Positions 25,557 to 35,406 of a DNA stretch of 64,000 nucleotides are shown piece by piece. Both the position numbers and the translations under genes were made by a program. The stretch comes from CAWIKY01 sp963836905. Its GTDB lineage: Bacteria; Pseudomonadota; Alphaproteobacteria; Caulobacterales; Hyphomonadaceae. Positions within the stretch are counted from its first letter, which is position 1; each line of letters opens with the position of its first letter. The DNA lies in the NCBI GenBank assembly GCA_963836905.1, contig CAWIKY010000006.1:930001-994000 (forward strand), read 5' to 3'. Below the pieces are notes generated by a model that was not told the DNA's origin, did no database searches, and saw only the letters and a list, made by a program, of their open reading frames with translations.

Positions 25557-25890
25557 AGAAGCTGGAACCCTGCATTAGTGGAAAACGACCGCACCGGCGC
25601 GCTGGCATAGCGGAGACCTTCCCTTATCGCTTGCGGAGATGGGCCGGGGGTGGGGCGCATGATCCTCCACCTTCGCCACTCCAGCCGAAGGCGTGGAGTC
25701 CAGAACGCATCTGCTCGCACCGTCGATTGATTGAAAGATATCACTGGACACAACGCGCTGAAGCGCTGGCGTAGCAGAGAATGGCAATGCTCCGAAACGC
25801 CGGTGTTCCAATCAAGAAACAATTGACTTAAGCTAACTAATTAGTTAGCTAACTTTCTAGAAGTGTAATATATTTGATCAGGAGTTTCCT
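25557..25890. other. 334-base intergenic region between radC and the nitroreductase operon
   Basis: The first 260 bases hold no supportable gene. An 18-base imperfect direct repeat occurs at 25599-25616 and 25763-25780 (GCGCTGGC[A/G]TAGC[G/A]GAGA). The last 70 bases form the promoter and operator of the next operon, listed separately. Confidence 0.6.
25823..25854 (+). promoter_or_regulatory. Promoter with overlapping palindromic MarR-type operator
   Basis: TTGACT (25823-25828) and TAGCTA (25846-25851) form a sigma-70-like promoter with a 17-base spacer. Overlapping it are a perfect 20-base palindrome AGCTAACTAATTAGTTAGCT (25831-25850) and a second 12-base palindrome AGTTAGCTAACT (25843-25854). 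The operon that follows encodes a MarR protein, so autorepression at this site is likely. Confidence 0.7.
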
Positions 25891-27036
25891 ATGCTGTCTC
25901 GTCGTGCCTTCCTTGTTTCTGGTGCATCCATCGCTGTCGTTTCGGGAGCCGGTTTGACCGGCGCGGCCTGGTGGCCGGGCTCGGCACAAGCATCGGAGCC
26001 TTGGCGTATGGCGGGTGAGAGCTTGGGTGACCCGCGTCTCGACGCGCTGGCCTACGCCATTCTTGCTCCAAACCCCCACAATCGACAGCCGTGGCAGTTT
26101 AGACTGACGGGCGATGACCGTATCGATGTCTATTGCGATCTGGACCGATTGTTGCCGGAGACTGATCCATTCAATCGCCAGATTACGATCGGTTTCGGGT
26201 GCATGCTGGAGCTTTTGAGACTGGCCGCGAATGCAAAAGGCTACGGTACCGCGATAGACGTTTTCCCGGACGGGTCTCCGCAGCCGCTTCTGGATGAGCG
26301 CCGTGTTGCGACAGTGAGGTTCTCGCCCGGTCCCCAAAACGTCGATCCCCTGTTCTCCGAAGTCTTGCAGCGTCGGTCCTTGAAAGAACCTTATGACACG
26401 GCCCGGCCTGTGAACGCCGACCTGCTCGCCAGTATGGTTCAACAGGCCGGAAGCAATCTGGAAGTCGGTTACACGGTTGAGGCCGCCCGCGTGGAAAGAC
26501 TTCGTGACCTGACATGGCATGCGTGGATGATTGAATATGAAACAGGACCGACGCGGCGGGAAAGCATTGATCTTATGCGGATCGGCAACAGGGCCATCGC
26601 CGAAAATCCTGACGGGATTGAGCTGGGCGGTCTGGGTATGGGATTGATGGGCCTCACAGGCATCGTGTCGAAGGACGCGCTCGACCGTCCGGGTAGCACA
26701 GCCTATAAAACCGGGATCGACATGTTCGAGCCCGTTCTCAGGTCTGCGCAGGGCCATGTCTGGATCGTTTCACCCCGAAACAGTCGCGAAACGCAAATTG
26801 AGGCGGGCCGAACATGGGTCAGGTTGAATCTCGCGGCACAAGCATCGGGACTTGGTATCCACCCGCTCAGTCAGAGCCTTCAGGAGTTTCCGCAGATGGC
26901 AGGGCCGTATCAAAAGATACATGACGAACTGAAGGCTGGCGGCGGGGCCACCGTTCAAATGTTTGGCCGGGTCGGTTATGCGCGCTTTCCAGCCCCGACC
27001 CCCCGCTGGCCCCTTCAGTCGCGGCTCATCGTCTGA
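25891..27036 (+). CDS. Exported nitroreductase-like flavoprotein (Acg-type)
   Basis: The 381-residue product begins with a Tat-like signal (SRRAFLVSGASIAVVSG) and continues with a nitroreductase fold. Recognisable parts are LAPNPHNRQPWQF (FMN phosphate contact), RRSLKEPYDTARPV, and the C-terminal QASGLGIHPLSQSLQEFPQM. It resembles the Acg family of stress-related FMN proteins more than classical NfsA/NfsB. An AGGAG site (25879-25883) precedes the ATG. Its stop overlaps the marR start by one base. The likely role is reduction of quinones or nitro compounds sensed by the regulator. Confidence 0.82.
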   Translation: MLSRRAFLVSGASIAVVSGAGLTGAAWWPGSAQASEPWRMAGESLGDPRLDALAYAILAPNPHNRQPWQFRLTGDDRIDVYCDLDRLLPETDPFNRQITIGFGCMLELLRLAANAKGYGTAIDVFPDGSPQPLLDERRVATVRFSPGPQNVDPLFSEVLQRRSLKEPYDTARPVNADLLASMVQQAGSNLEVGYTVEAARVERLRDLTWHAWMIEYETGPTRRESIDLMRIGNRAIAENPDGIELGGLGMGLMGLTGIVSKDALDRPGSTAYKTGIDMFEPVLRSAQGHVWIVSPRNSRETQIEAGRTWVRLNLAAQASGLGIHPLSQSLQEFPQMAGPYQKIHDELKAGGGATVQMFGRVGYARFPAPTPRWPLQSRLIV

Positions 27037-27506
27037 TGGCAGATAAAACCGGTGAACCCTCGGTCATCTTTGAGTTCCTCAATGAAATCGGCATCATTAA
27101 CCAGCTTGCAAGTGCCGAATTTCAGCGGGTGCTCGCACCTTTCGGAATAAGCGTTTCGGAGTTCAGTCTTCTGAACCACTTCGTCCGTGTCGGAGATGGT
27201 ACCGCCCCGTCCAGACTGGCTCGCATTTTTCAGATGTCCAAACCGTCGATGACAGCAATCATCGCGAAACTTGAGGCGAGGGGACTCGTGGATGTAGGTC
27301 CGCATGAGACGGACCGTCGCCAAAAAGTCGTCAGGCTCACAGCAGAAGGTCGCGCCGTTCGAAATTCGGCCATAGCAAAAGTGCAACCGCTGGAAGCGGA
27401 CCTGCAAGCCGGACTGAACGAGAAAACAATTCACCAAGCGTTACCGACGCTCCGAGCCCTGCGGCGCTTTCTCGATGAACGGCGAAATGGAACAGACGGG
27501 CTCTAG
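27036..27506 (+). CDS. MarR-family transcriptional regulator
   Basis: The 156-residue product has the winged helix-turn-helix fold: SEFSLLNHFVRVGDGTAPSR, LARIFQMSKPSMTAIIAKLE as recognition region, and the wing DVGPHETDRRQKVVRLTAEG. It is co-translated with the nitroreductase gene (TGATG overlap) and probably controls that operon through the palindrome at 25831-25850. No conserved redox cysteine is visible, so ligand sensing is more likely than thiol oxidation. Confidence 0.9.
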   Translation: MADKTGEPSVIFEFLNEIGIINQLASAEFQRVLAPFGISVSEFSLLNHFVRVGDGTAPSRLARIFQMSKPSMTAIIAKLEARGLVDVGPHETDRRQKVVRLTAEGRAVRNSAIAKVQPLEADLQAGLNEKTIHQALPTLRALRRFLDERRNGTDGL

Positions 27507-27741
27507 TCATCGTCTTAGGGTTTGAGGCAGCGTTTCGAAACGGAGTGGCTTCATCGGAAAAGACGAGGCGACAACAGTCTCGGCCTATCAGGGCGCTGGT
27601 CACTGACATGGGGGGTCGTTCCGTCCAGGTCCGGACGGACTGCTTCGAGTTGCTGATAACCAAGTGTCGCCCGAGTTCGGCAAAACCCCTTGCCTATGAA
27701 CGCGGTAAGCGCCTAGCGTCCGGTCATAAGGAGGAATACTT

Positions 27742-29244
27742 ATGTCCGATATACCGGCCCAGGCGGCCGCCGCTCCGGCGATGAACACAGCCGCGCCCAT
27801 CACCGGGTATGGCAGCAAGAGCTATCGCTCCTACGTGCTGGGCACGCTCTTGCTGGTCTACATCTTCAACTTCATCGACCGCTCGATCATCAACATCCTG
27901 ACCGAGCCGATCAAGCTGAGCTTTGGCGTCGAAGACTGGCAGATGGGCCTGCTGGGCGGACCGGTTTTCGCCATCCTCTATACGGTTCTCGGTATTCCGA
28001 TTGCACGTCTGGCGGAGCGGTTCAACCGCATATGGATCATCACTGTCTCGGTCATCCTGTGGAGCCTGATGACGGCCCTGTGCGGTATCGCGCCGACATT
28101 CCTGATGCTGGTCCTGTTTCGGTTGTGCGTTGGCATCGGCGAGGCCGGATGTACGCCGCCTGCACAATCGGTCATTGCTGATTACTTCATGCCGAAGAGC
28201 CGTGCGACGGCGGTGTCCATTTATGCACTGGGCGTTCCGCTCGGCGGCATGATGGCGGCGGTGTTTGCCGGGTTCATCATGGGCGCGCTGGATGGCGAAC
28301 ATATTCGTGGCTGGCTGCTCGGGCTGGGCCTGACAGGTCTGGCAAATGCCTATGACTGGCCTGCGGTCGAAAGCTGGCGCATCGCGTTCGTGCTTGTCGG
28401 CTTGCCAGGTGTCGTTCTCGGAATCATATTCCGGCTGACGGTGAAAGAACCGCCTCGCGGGTATACCGATCCGGCGAGATTGCAGGCGCAGCCACGTGTT
28501 GGCTTCGTTACGGCGTTCATGGTGCTCATGCGCAAACCGACCTTCGTGCATATGGTGATCGGGGCGACCATTGCTTCCTTCGTCGGCTATGGGGTCAGCC
28601 AGTTCACGACGTCCTTTCTTGTTCGTACACACGGGCTGACGATACCACAGGCGGCAATCCTGTTCGGTGTGGTGCTCGGTTTGATGGCGGCAGTCGGCGT
28701 GTTCCTGTCGGGCTATCTCTCTGACAAGTTTGCCAGACGCCATCCCAACGCCTTGTCATGGTTGCCTGCACTCGGCATGTCGGTCTCCGTGCCGTTCTAT
28801 GCAGTGGGGTATCTGGCGGATTCGCTCTATCTTGCGCTGCCGGTCCTGATGGTCGCGGCTTGTCTCCATTACTTCTATCTCGGACCGATGTACGCCATCG
28901 CCGGAGGTGTAGCCGACAGCCGGATGCGGGCGACCGCCGTCGCACTGACCCTGTTCGTGGTGAACCTTGTCGGGTACGGCCTCGGACCGCCCCTGATCGG
29001 TATTCTTTCTACCTTTCTGAAAACGATATTTCTGAGCGGTGCAGGTCTTGGCCTGACGCTGGACCTCTGCAAGGCGTCGGTCGATCTGTCGCCAAGCGAG
29101 GCGTTGGCGTGCGTGAGCGCCGACGCACGCGGTCTGCAATGGTCGATCATCGTCTTCATCACGCTCTATGCGTGGGCCGCGCTGCATTACCTGATCGCCG
29201 GAAAGACCCTGCGGATGGATATGGTTGCGCGCCAGGACGACTGA
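27742..29244 (+). CDS. MFS transporter, spinster type
   Basis: The 500-residue product has about twelve membrane helices and the spinster-like features YIFNFIDRSIINILTEPIKL at helix 1, RLAERFNR in the first loop, GIGEAGCTPPAQSVIADYF in helix 4 and the C-terminal half with LSDKFARRH. Bacterial members of this branch are often near catabolic or sterol/lipid genes. The substrate is unknown here. An AAGGAGGA site (27728-27735) supports the start. It stands alone, ending in a bidirectional hairpin. Confidence 0.9.
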   Translation: MSDIPAQAAAAPAMNTAAPITGYGSKSYRSYVLGTLLLVYIFNFIDRSIINILTEPIKLSFGVEDWQMGLLGGPVFAILYTVLGIPIARLAERFNRIWIITVSVILWSLMTALCGIAPTFLMLVLFRLCVGIGEAGCTPPAQSVIADYFMPKSRATAVSIYALGVPLGGMMAAVFAGFIMGALDGEHIRGWLLGLGLTGLANAYDWPAVESWRIAFVLVGLPGVVLGIIFRLTVKEPPRGYTDPARLQAQPRVGFVTAFMVLMRKPTFVHMVIGATIASFVGYGVSQFTTSFLVRTHGLTIPQAAILFGVVLGLMAAVGVFLSGYLSDKFARRHPNALSWLPALGMSVSVPFYAVGYLADSLYLALPVLMVAACLHYFYLGPMYAIAGGVADSRMRATAVALTLFVVNLVGYGLGPPLIGILSTFLKTIFLSGAGLGLTLDLCKASVDLSPSEALACVSADARGLQWSIIVFITLYAWAALHYLIAGKTLRMDMVARQDD

Positions 29245-29258
29245 CCCGGCAAACATGA

Positions 29259-29283
29259 ATGCGGCGCCGATTGGGCGCCGCAT
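29259..29283. terminator. Hairpin between convergent MFS and transglutaminase genes
   Basis: ATGCGGCGCC (29259-29268) and GGCGCCGCAT (29274-29283) form a perfect 10-base stem with a 5-base loop in the 72-base gap between two converging genes. A T-run is lacking. It can act for both strands. Confidence 0.65.
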
Positions 29284-29316
29284 CTCCATTGTGTCTGATG
29301 TAATGTGCTGCGAGCG

Positions 29317-32300
29317 TCAGGCGCGCGGAACCGCCCGTCGCAGATCCAGCGTCATCGGGAAGCGAGCATCCTCAGGAAGGGTCTGAACGTTCAGGTCGCC
29401 TGCCGAATGTCCACCGGCCAGGAAAGCCGCATGGCGACGTCCCTCGGCTTCAAGCGCATTGACGGGGCGCTTTTCCGGGTTGAGACCGCCCGGATGTGCG
29501 GGGAAGTAGGTGCAGCCGCCAACGGACCGACCCGAACCCGGCTCGACGATGTCAAAGACCAGCGGGCTGTGCGGCGCGATCGTCGGGTGCAGGCAGGACG
29601 GTGGCTGCCATGAGCGGAACCGCACGCCCGCAATATGACGGTTTGCACCGCCGACCGGGGTCAGCGGAATTTCCACGCCGTTGGCTGTAACGATCCGTCC
29701 GTCCAGATCACCACTGATCTCGAGCTGCACGCGTTCCAGTGAACTGTCGACGGCTCGTGATGTGCCGCCGCCCATATTCTCTTCGCCGAGCACGTTCCAC
29801 TGTTCCAGCGCGTGGCGCAATTCCAGCGTCACATCATCGACCGTGACCTGTCCGATTTTGGTAAAGCGGAACTCGTAGAGCGCACGGAACCATTCAGGAT
29901 CGAGGTGAACACCCGTTGCCCGGCTGGTCTTGCGCAGAACAGATTTGAGATCTGCCCAAAGCATTTCCGGCAACATGTATTTGTCGTTCAGCGCCGTGCC
30001 GAAGGGAATGAGCGGTTCGGTATAGGGGGTTTCCCAGAACCACGAAATGAGCGAGCGAAGCAGGAGTTGCTGCGCCAGATTCATGTCCGGATGCGGCGGC
30101 ATTTCGAAGGCACGGAACTCGACCAGACCCAGACGTCCCGTGGCGCTGTCGGGTGAGTAGAGCTTGTCGATACAAATCTCGGCGCGGTGGGTGTTGCCGG
30201 TCACGTCCACCAGAAGATGGCGGAAGATGCGGTCGACGATCCACGGCGGCACATCCTGCCCGCGCGGCGGGAGCTGCTCCAGCGCGATGTTCATCTCGTA
30301 AAGTTGGTCATGTCGGGCTTCGTCGATACGCGGCGACTGGCTCGTTGGTCCGATGAAGGTTCCGGCGAAGAAATAGCTCAGGCTTGGATGGTTCTGCCAG
30401 AACCGGACGATTGAGCCGAGCATATCCGGACGCCGCAGGAATGGGCTGTCATGCGGCGTCGCGCCGCCAACAACGATGTGTGAGCCGCCGCCGGAGCCGG
30501 TTGGCCGTCCGTTCACAAGGAAAGACGAGGCTTCCAGGCCAAGCGCTCTCGCATCGGCATAAAGCTGGCGTGTAACCTTGCTCAGCTCTTTCCAGGACGA
30601 GGTCGGGTGCACGTTGACTTCGATAACGCCGGGATCCGGCGTGACCTTGATCTCGTTGATGCGCGGATCGCGCGGCGGGGAGTATCCCTCGATGCGGATA
30701 GGCAGGCTGGTAGCCTCGGCGGTTTCCTCAAGCGCGGAAACCAGGTCAACGAATGCGTCCACTGATGTTGTCGGCGGCAGGAAAACGTAGATCTGACCAT
30801 CGCGATGCTCGATCGTCATCGCCATCCGGACGGGCCGGTGTGCCTTGTCGAGCGTCAATCGTTTCTGTCGGTCGGCTTCGGCTTTCTCGGCCTCATCCTT
30901 GTCGATATCGCGACGGCGGGCCTCGTTGACCGCATAGGCTTTCTGAAGGTCTTCCTCGCCGGTGGATATCATCACGGGCGGTGTGCCGACAGACATAAGC
31001 GCGGTATGCGGAGAGAACGGGTCACGTACGGGTGGCGACGCAATCTCCGACGGGATCGGGGGCAGGGATGCCAGCGGCAGACGGTATCCTGCAGGGCTGT
31101 CACCCGGGATCAGGAACAGGTTGTCCCGGCGCGTTTTCCAGACCTCGGAAATCCAGTCCAGATGTTCACCGGACTTGCGTTCGCGCGTCACGTCCTCGCT
31201 ATCGGAAACCTCAAGCGGGAGGATGAAGGCTTTCGGCTTGCTCAGGCCCTCGTCGAAAACAGTTGCAAGCTTGCGACGCTCATCTGCGGCGTCCACACCA
31301 ACATTCGCCGGGTCGATCCCGGGCGGCAGTTTGTGCTCTTCAAGAATGGCCTTTGCGGGGTCTTCATAGGCGGGCTGGGCATAGGACGGGTCCAGACCGA
31401 GCTTTTCCGTCAGGGTCTTGGCGAAGGTCTCGATCTCTTCGGCCCCGAAATCCGACGCATCGGTTTCGTTCTGGATCAGCTTGTCATTGTGCCAGAGCGG
31501 TTGGCCATCCTCGCGCCAGTAGAGTGCGAAAGCCCATCTTGGAAGGGGTTCGCCAGGATACCATTTGCCCTGGCCAAAGGTCAGGAGCCCGTTCGGTCCG
31601 AAAGCGTCACGGTAACGGCGGATCAGCTTGTCGGCATAGCCACGCTTGGTCGGTCCGATGGCATCAATGGTCCACTCGCCTGCATCACGGTCATCGCCCG
31701 CAAGAAAGGTCGGCTCGCCGCCCATGGTAAGACGGACATCGCCCGCTTCGAGGCGCCGGTTTATCGCCTCGCCCGCCGCTTCAATCTGGCGGACCTGCTT
31801 GTCGGTCACGGGGCTGGTAATGCGCGGCGGCTGTGCAAGCCGCTCGACCTTCACTTCGAAATCGAACTCGACTTCGGCAAATCCGAGCGCGCCTGAAATG
31901 GCAGCGGCGCTTCGCGGTTCAGGGGTGGCTGCGAGCGGGATATGGCCCTCACTCGCGAAAAGGCCGGAGGTCGGATCGAGACCGATCCAGCCACCACCGG
32001 GCACATAAACCTCGACCCAGGCATGCAGGTCGGTGAAATCCTCTTCCGGACCGGATGGGCCGGTGGCCGACTTTTCATCCGCTTTCAACTGAACCAGATA
32101 GCCGGAGACGAACCGGGAGGCGAGACCGATCTCGCGCAGCACGTTCAACAACAACCAGCTGGAATCTCGGCATGAGCCGGTACCGATGGTCAGCGTTTCT
32201 TCCGGCGTCTGAACGCCCGGTTCCATGCGTATTGTGTAGCCAACGCGGTTCTGGACGAGTTGGTTTACCGCGACCAGAAAGTCGATCGTCCGCAGCCTGC

Positions 32301-32730
32301 TGGACGTGCCCTTTTCCCAGATGGCGCGGGCTTCGGCGACCAGTTGCTTGTAAGCGTCACCTTCGATGCCTGTTTCAAGATAGGGCTTCAGGTCGCGCTT
32401 GAGGTCTTTTTCATAGGTGAACGGGACGGTGTCCACGCTCTCGTCCAGAAAGAAATCGAACGGATTAATGGCGACCATATCTGCGACGAGATCAATCTCG
32501 ACGGAAAAATGGTCTGTCGGTTCATTGAAAACCAGACGGGCAAGGTAATTGCCGAAAGGGTCCTGCTGCCAGTTGATATAATGATCTTTTGGCCGGACTG
32601 TCTGGCTGTAGCTAACAATCGGGGTCCGGCAGTGCGGTGCCGGTCGAAGCCGGACGATCTGCGGACCAAGTGTGATTTTACGATCGTACGAATACGATGT
32701 GCGATGGGTCAGTCCGATGCGTATGCTCAT
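29317..32730 (-). CDS. Large transglutaminase-like protein with DUF2126 domain
   Basis: The product has 1137 residues from ATG 32730 (MSIRIGLTHRTSYSYDRKIT); an in-frame TTG at 32766 is less likely. The first 300 residues are a transglutaminase/protease-like domain with the triad Cys187 (GTGSCRDSSW), His236 (TDLHAWVEVY) and Asp252 (GLDPTSG). The rest (from about residue 320, DVRLTMGGEPTFLAGDDRDA) is DUF2126, with segments such as VNGRPTGSGGGSHIVVGG and FWQNHPSLSYFFAGTFIGP. No signal peptide is present, so it is cytoplasmic. It is divergent from the ATP-grasp gene. Members of this family recur with ATP-grasp, alpha-E and Anbu genes, where peptide ligation and cleavage are assumed. Confidence 0.92.
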   Translation of the reverse strand: MSIRIGLTHRTSYSYDRKITLGPQIVRLRPAPHCRTPIVSYSQTVRPKDHYINWQQDPFGNYLARLVFNEPTDHFSVEIDLVADMVAINPFDFFLDESVDTVPFTYEKDLKRDLKPYLETGIEGDAYKQLVAEARAIWEKGTSSRLRTIDFLVAVNQLVQNRVGYTIRMEPGVQTPEETLTIGTGSCRDSSWLLLNVLREIGLASRFVSGYLVQLKADEKSATGPSGPEEDFTDLHAWVEVYVPGGGWIGLDPTSGLFASEGHIPLAATPEPRSAAAISGALGFAEVEFDFEVKVERLAQPPRITSPVTDKQVRQIEAAGEAINRRLEAGDVRLTMGGEPTFLAGDDRDAGEWTIDAIGPTKRGYADKLIRRYRDAFGPNGLLTFGQGKWYPGEPLPRWAFALYWREDGQPLWHNDKLIQNETDASDFGAEEIETFAKTLTEKLGLDPSYAQPAYEDPAKAILEEHKLPPGIDPANVGVDAADERRKLATVFDEGLSKPKAFILPLEVSDSEDVTRERKSGEHLDWISEVWKTRRDNLFLIPGDSPAGYRLPLASLPPIPSEIASPPVRDPFSPHTALMSVGTPPVMISTGEEDLQKAYAVNEARRRDIDKDEAEKAEADRQKRLTLDKAHRPVRMAMTIEHRDGQIYVFLPPTTSVDAFVDLVSALEETAEATSLPIRIEGYSPPRDPRINEIKVTPDPGVIEVNVHPTSSWKELSKVTRQLYADARALGLEASSFLVNGRPTGSGGGSHIVVGGATPHDSPFLRRPDMLGSIVRFWQNHPSLSYFFAGTFIGPTSQSPRIDEARHDQLYEMNIALEQLPPRGQDVPPWIVDRIFRHLLVDVTGNTHRAEICIDKLYSPDSATGRLGLVEFRAFEMPPHPDMNLAQQLLLRSLISWFWETPYTEPLIPFGTALNDKYMLPEMLWADLKSVLRKTSRATGVHLDPEWFRALYEFRFTKIGQVTVDDVTLELRHALEQWNVLGEENMGGGTSRAVDSSLERVQLEISGDLDGRIVTANGVEIPLTPVGGANRHIAGVRFRSWQPPSCLHPTIAPHSPLVFDIVEPGSGRSVGGCTYFPAHPGGLNPEKRPVNALEAEGRRHAAFLAGGHSAGDLNVQTLPEDARFPMTLDLRRAVPRA

Positions 32731-32807
32731 GGGTCGCAGATAGGCCTTCGGTAGGGGGGCGCGCAAGCAGCAGCGCGGAACAAACTGGAGCCATTTGGCT
32801 TTTTCCC

Positions 32808-32839
32808 TTTAACGTGCATTGTTTAAGTACCTCGTTAAA
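32808..32839. promoter_or_regulatory. Inverted repeat in the divergent promoter region of the ATP-grasp/Anbu locus
   Basis: TTTAACG (32808-32814) and CGTTAAA (32833-32839) form an inverted repeat spaced by 18 bases, in the 125-base gap between the divergent transglutaminase and ATP-grasp genes. A single regulator could control both directions from here. No regulator gene is adjacent. Confidence 0.4.
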
Positions 32840-32855
32840 ACGCTGCAGGAGTTTT

Positions 32856-34261
32856 ATGTTCGACGAAATGTCTTCGCCCGATGGGTTACGGCCCGGCTAT
32901 GAGCGGATTGACGCCTGGATAAAATCCACTGGCAACGAAGAGCTTCACCGTGCCCGTGCTGAAGCAGAAACCCTCTTCCGGCGTATCGGTATTACATTCG
33001 CAGTATATGGCGAAGGCGGCGATCCTGAACGTCTGATACCTTTCGATGTCGTCCCGCGCGTTTTCACGAAGTCGGAATGGGAGATTGTTGACCGGGGCGT
33101 GAAGCAGCGCGCGCAGGCGCTGAACGATTTCATTGCTGACGTCTACAATGAGGGACGGATCATCAAGGAAGGCATAGTTCCAGCCGAGATCGTCTACAAT
33201 AACGAAGCCTTCGAGCCTGTCATGCGCGGGTTCGCGCCGCCGCAAAACGTCTATTCCCACATCTCCGGCATTGATATTGTCCGGACGGGAAAAGAAGGCT
33301 TCTACGTTCTGGAAGACAACTGCCGGACGCCTTCAGGCGTCTCCTATGTGCTGGAAAACCGGCGAATGATGGCGCGGCTGTTCCCTGAACTGTTCACAAC
33401 CGGCGACGTGGCCGCTGTAGACGTCTATACAGATGACCTTCGGCGCACGATGGAGGAAGTGGCTCCTGAAGGATGCGATGGTGCGCCGACGTGCGTTATT
33501 CTCACGCCCGGACATTTCAACAGCGCCTATTACGAGCATTCCTTTCCTCGCGGACGAGATGGGCATTCCCCTCGTTCAGGGGTCGGACCTCTTTGTCGAG
33601 GACGGCCTTTGCTACATGAGAACGACACGCGGACCCGCCCGCGTGGACGTCATTTACCGCCGGATCGACGACGCGTTTCTCGATCCGCTGCAGTTCAATC
33701 CGGAGTCCATGCTGGGCGTGCCGGGGCTTATCTCGGCATATCTCGGCGGCGGCGTGACGATCGTCAACGCACCGGGCACGGGCGTGGCCGACGACAAGGC
33801 CGTCTACACCTATGTCGAGGATATGGTTCGGTTTTATCTGTCCGAAGAACCGGCAATCAAGAGCGTCGAAACCTATCGCTGCGCCGAACCCAAGCAGCTG
33901 AGCCACGTGCTCGCCAACCTCGAAAACCTCGTGGTCAAGGAAGTCCATGGCTCCGGCGGTTACGGTATGTTGATCGGCCCGCGCTCGACGAAGGAAGAGC
34001 GCGAGGCTTATGCCGAGCGTCTCAAGGCCAAGCCACATGCATTCATCGCGCAGCCGACGCTGGCGCTCTCGACCTGCCCGACACTTGTCGAAGAGGGTAT
34101 CGCGCCAAGACATGTCGATTTCCGACCCATACGTTCTGACCGGCAAGAAGATGCGCCTGACACCGGGCGGCCTGACCCGCGTTGCCCTTCGCGAGGGTTC
34201 GCTCGTGGTCAATTCCAGCCAGGGTGGCGGCGTCAAGGACACGTGGGTCCTCAACCGATAA
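32856..34261 (+). CDS. Circularly permuted ATP-grasp protein (DUF404/DUF407), frame broken twice
   Basis: ATP-grasp enzymes of this type are predicted to join an amine to a carboxyl group through an acyl phosphate. ATG 32856 lies behind CAGGAG and gives MFDEMSSPDGLRPGYERIDA. Typical segments are EIVYNNEAFEPVMRGFAPPQ, GKEGFYVLEDNCRTPSGVSY and TPGHFNSAYYEHSF. The frame shifts near 33546 (one extra C) and resumes as LADEMGIPLVQGSDLFVEDG. It shifts again near 34128 (one extra A) and ends TGKKMRLTPGG ... GVKDTWVLNR. Repair gives 467 residues, the family length. The product is cytoplasmic and precedes alpha-E by 16 bases. Confidence 0.88.
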
Positions 34262-34277
34262 ATGCCGGGAGGCCGTT

Positions 34278-35302
34278 ATGTTAAGTAGAGTAGCCGAAAG
34301 TCTCTTCTGGATCGCGAGGTCCATGGAACGGGCGGAAAACGTCGCCCGTCTGATCGATACCGCACAGCGAATGGTGACGCTTCCGAATACGTCGGGACGC
34401 GAAACGACCAATGAATGGTCTTCGGTGATCATCGCCGCCGGTGCGAGCGAAACCTTTCCGGGCGACATCGAAGACGTTACACGGGCAGAAGCCGTTCAGC
34501 ATCTGGTGTTCGATCAGGAGAATCCGTCCAGCATCTACAATTCGATCCGAAACGCACGTGAAAACGCGCGCGCTGTCCGCTTCGGCGTGACAACCGAGGT
34601 CTGGACATCGCTGAACACGACCTGGGGTGATTTCAAGTCGTTCGAGGGCAATCTCGACAAGCGTGGCCAGTTGGCCACCTTTGTCGACTGGGTCAAATCC
34701 AGTCATGCGCAGTTTCGGGGTGCGTAGAGGCGACCCTGGTCCGCGACGACAGCCTGCAGTTCATACGGCTGGGCAGCTTCATCGAACGCGCGGATGCAAC
34801 GGCCCGTATCCTGGACGTGAAATACCATGTTCTGTTGCCGTCGCTCGACGAAATCGGCGGTGGTCTGGACGAGTTTCAGTGGATCTCGCTGCTTCAGGCT
34901 GTGGGCGTTCACCGCGCCTATCATTTCGTGACCCGCAAGGACGTCACGCGGGACGGTGTCACAGAATATCTCATCAAGAACGAAATCAACCCGCGCTCTC
35001 TGGCGTTCTGTCTGGCGCGCACGGTTGAAACCCTGAACATCCTGCAGGACCTCTATGGTGTTCGTCACCCCTGCCACAACACGGCCGAGACGCTGAAGAT
35101 GAACCTTCAGAAGCTTTCCATCGAGGAAATTCTCAACTGGGGGCTCCACGAGTTTCTGACGCAGTTCGTGGCCGACATTGACAAGCTCTCTTCGGAGGTT
35201 TCGACATCTTTTGCGTTCGTGCCCGCACCCCCGCCGGCCCCTAAGGCCACGTCTGCAAGTCAGTCGCAGACGACGGGCTCCATGACCCAGGTGATGAGTT
35301 GA
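34278..35302 (+). CDS. Alpha-E domain protein (DUF403), frame broken by a 1-base deletion
   Basis: The alpha-E protein is an all-helical partner of the permuted ATP-grasp enzyme. ATG 34278 starts MLSRVAESLFWIARSMERAE, the family hallmark. The frame is lost at a TAG near 34730 after KSSHAQFRGA, and resumes one base earlier as VEATLVRDDSLQFIRLGSFI, continuing to PPPAPKATSASQSQTTGSMT. Restoring one base gives 341 residues. The Pro/Ala/Ser-rich final 30 residues are additional and probably disordered. It is followed after 104 bases by the Anbu gene, with no small transglutaminase between them. Confidence 0.88.
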
Positions 35303-35406
35303 TTGCAGTCAGGCGGACCTGCGACATAAAAAATGCCGGGCAGGCGACATTTCCGTTTCAGCATGGCCTCAATCCGGCCTAAGACACCCTCTCGAGGGGT
35401 AATTTC

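Noticed and set aside
25599..25780. Pair of 18-base direct repeats as phage attachment sites
   Set aside because: Only about 150 bases lie between them, there is no integrase, and the repeats are imperfect.
27724..28743. 339-codon open frame on the minus strand opposite the MFS gene
   Set aside because: Composition is that of an antisense shadow (Gln/His/Arg-rich), and the plus-strand transporter is certain.
30805..31896. 363-codon open frame on the plus strand inside the DUF2126 gene
   Set aside because: It overlaps a clearly conserved gene on the other strand and shows no domain, signal or ribosome binding site.
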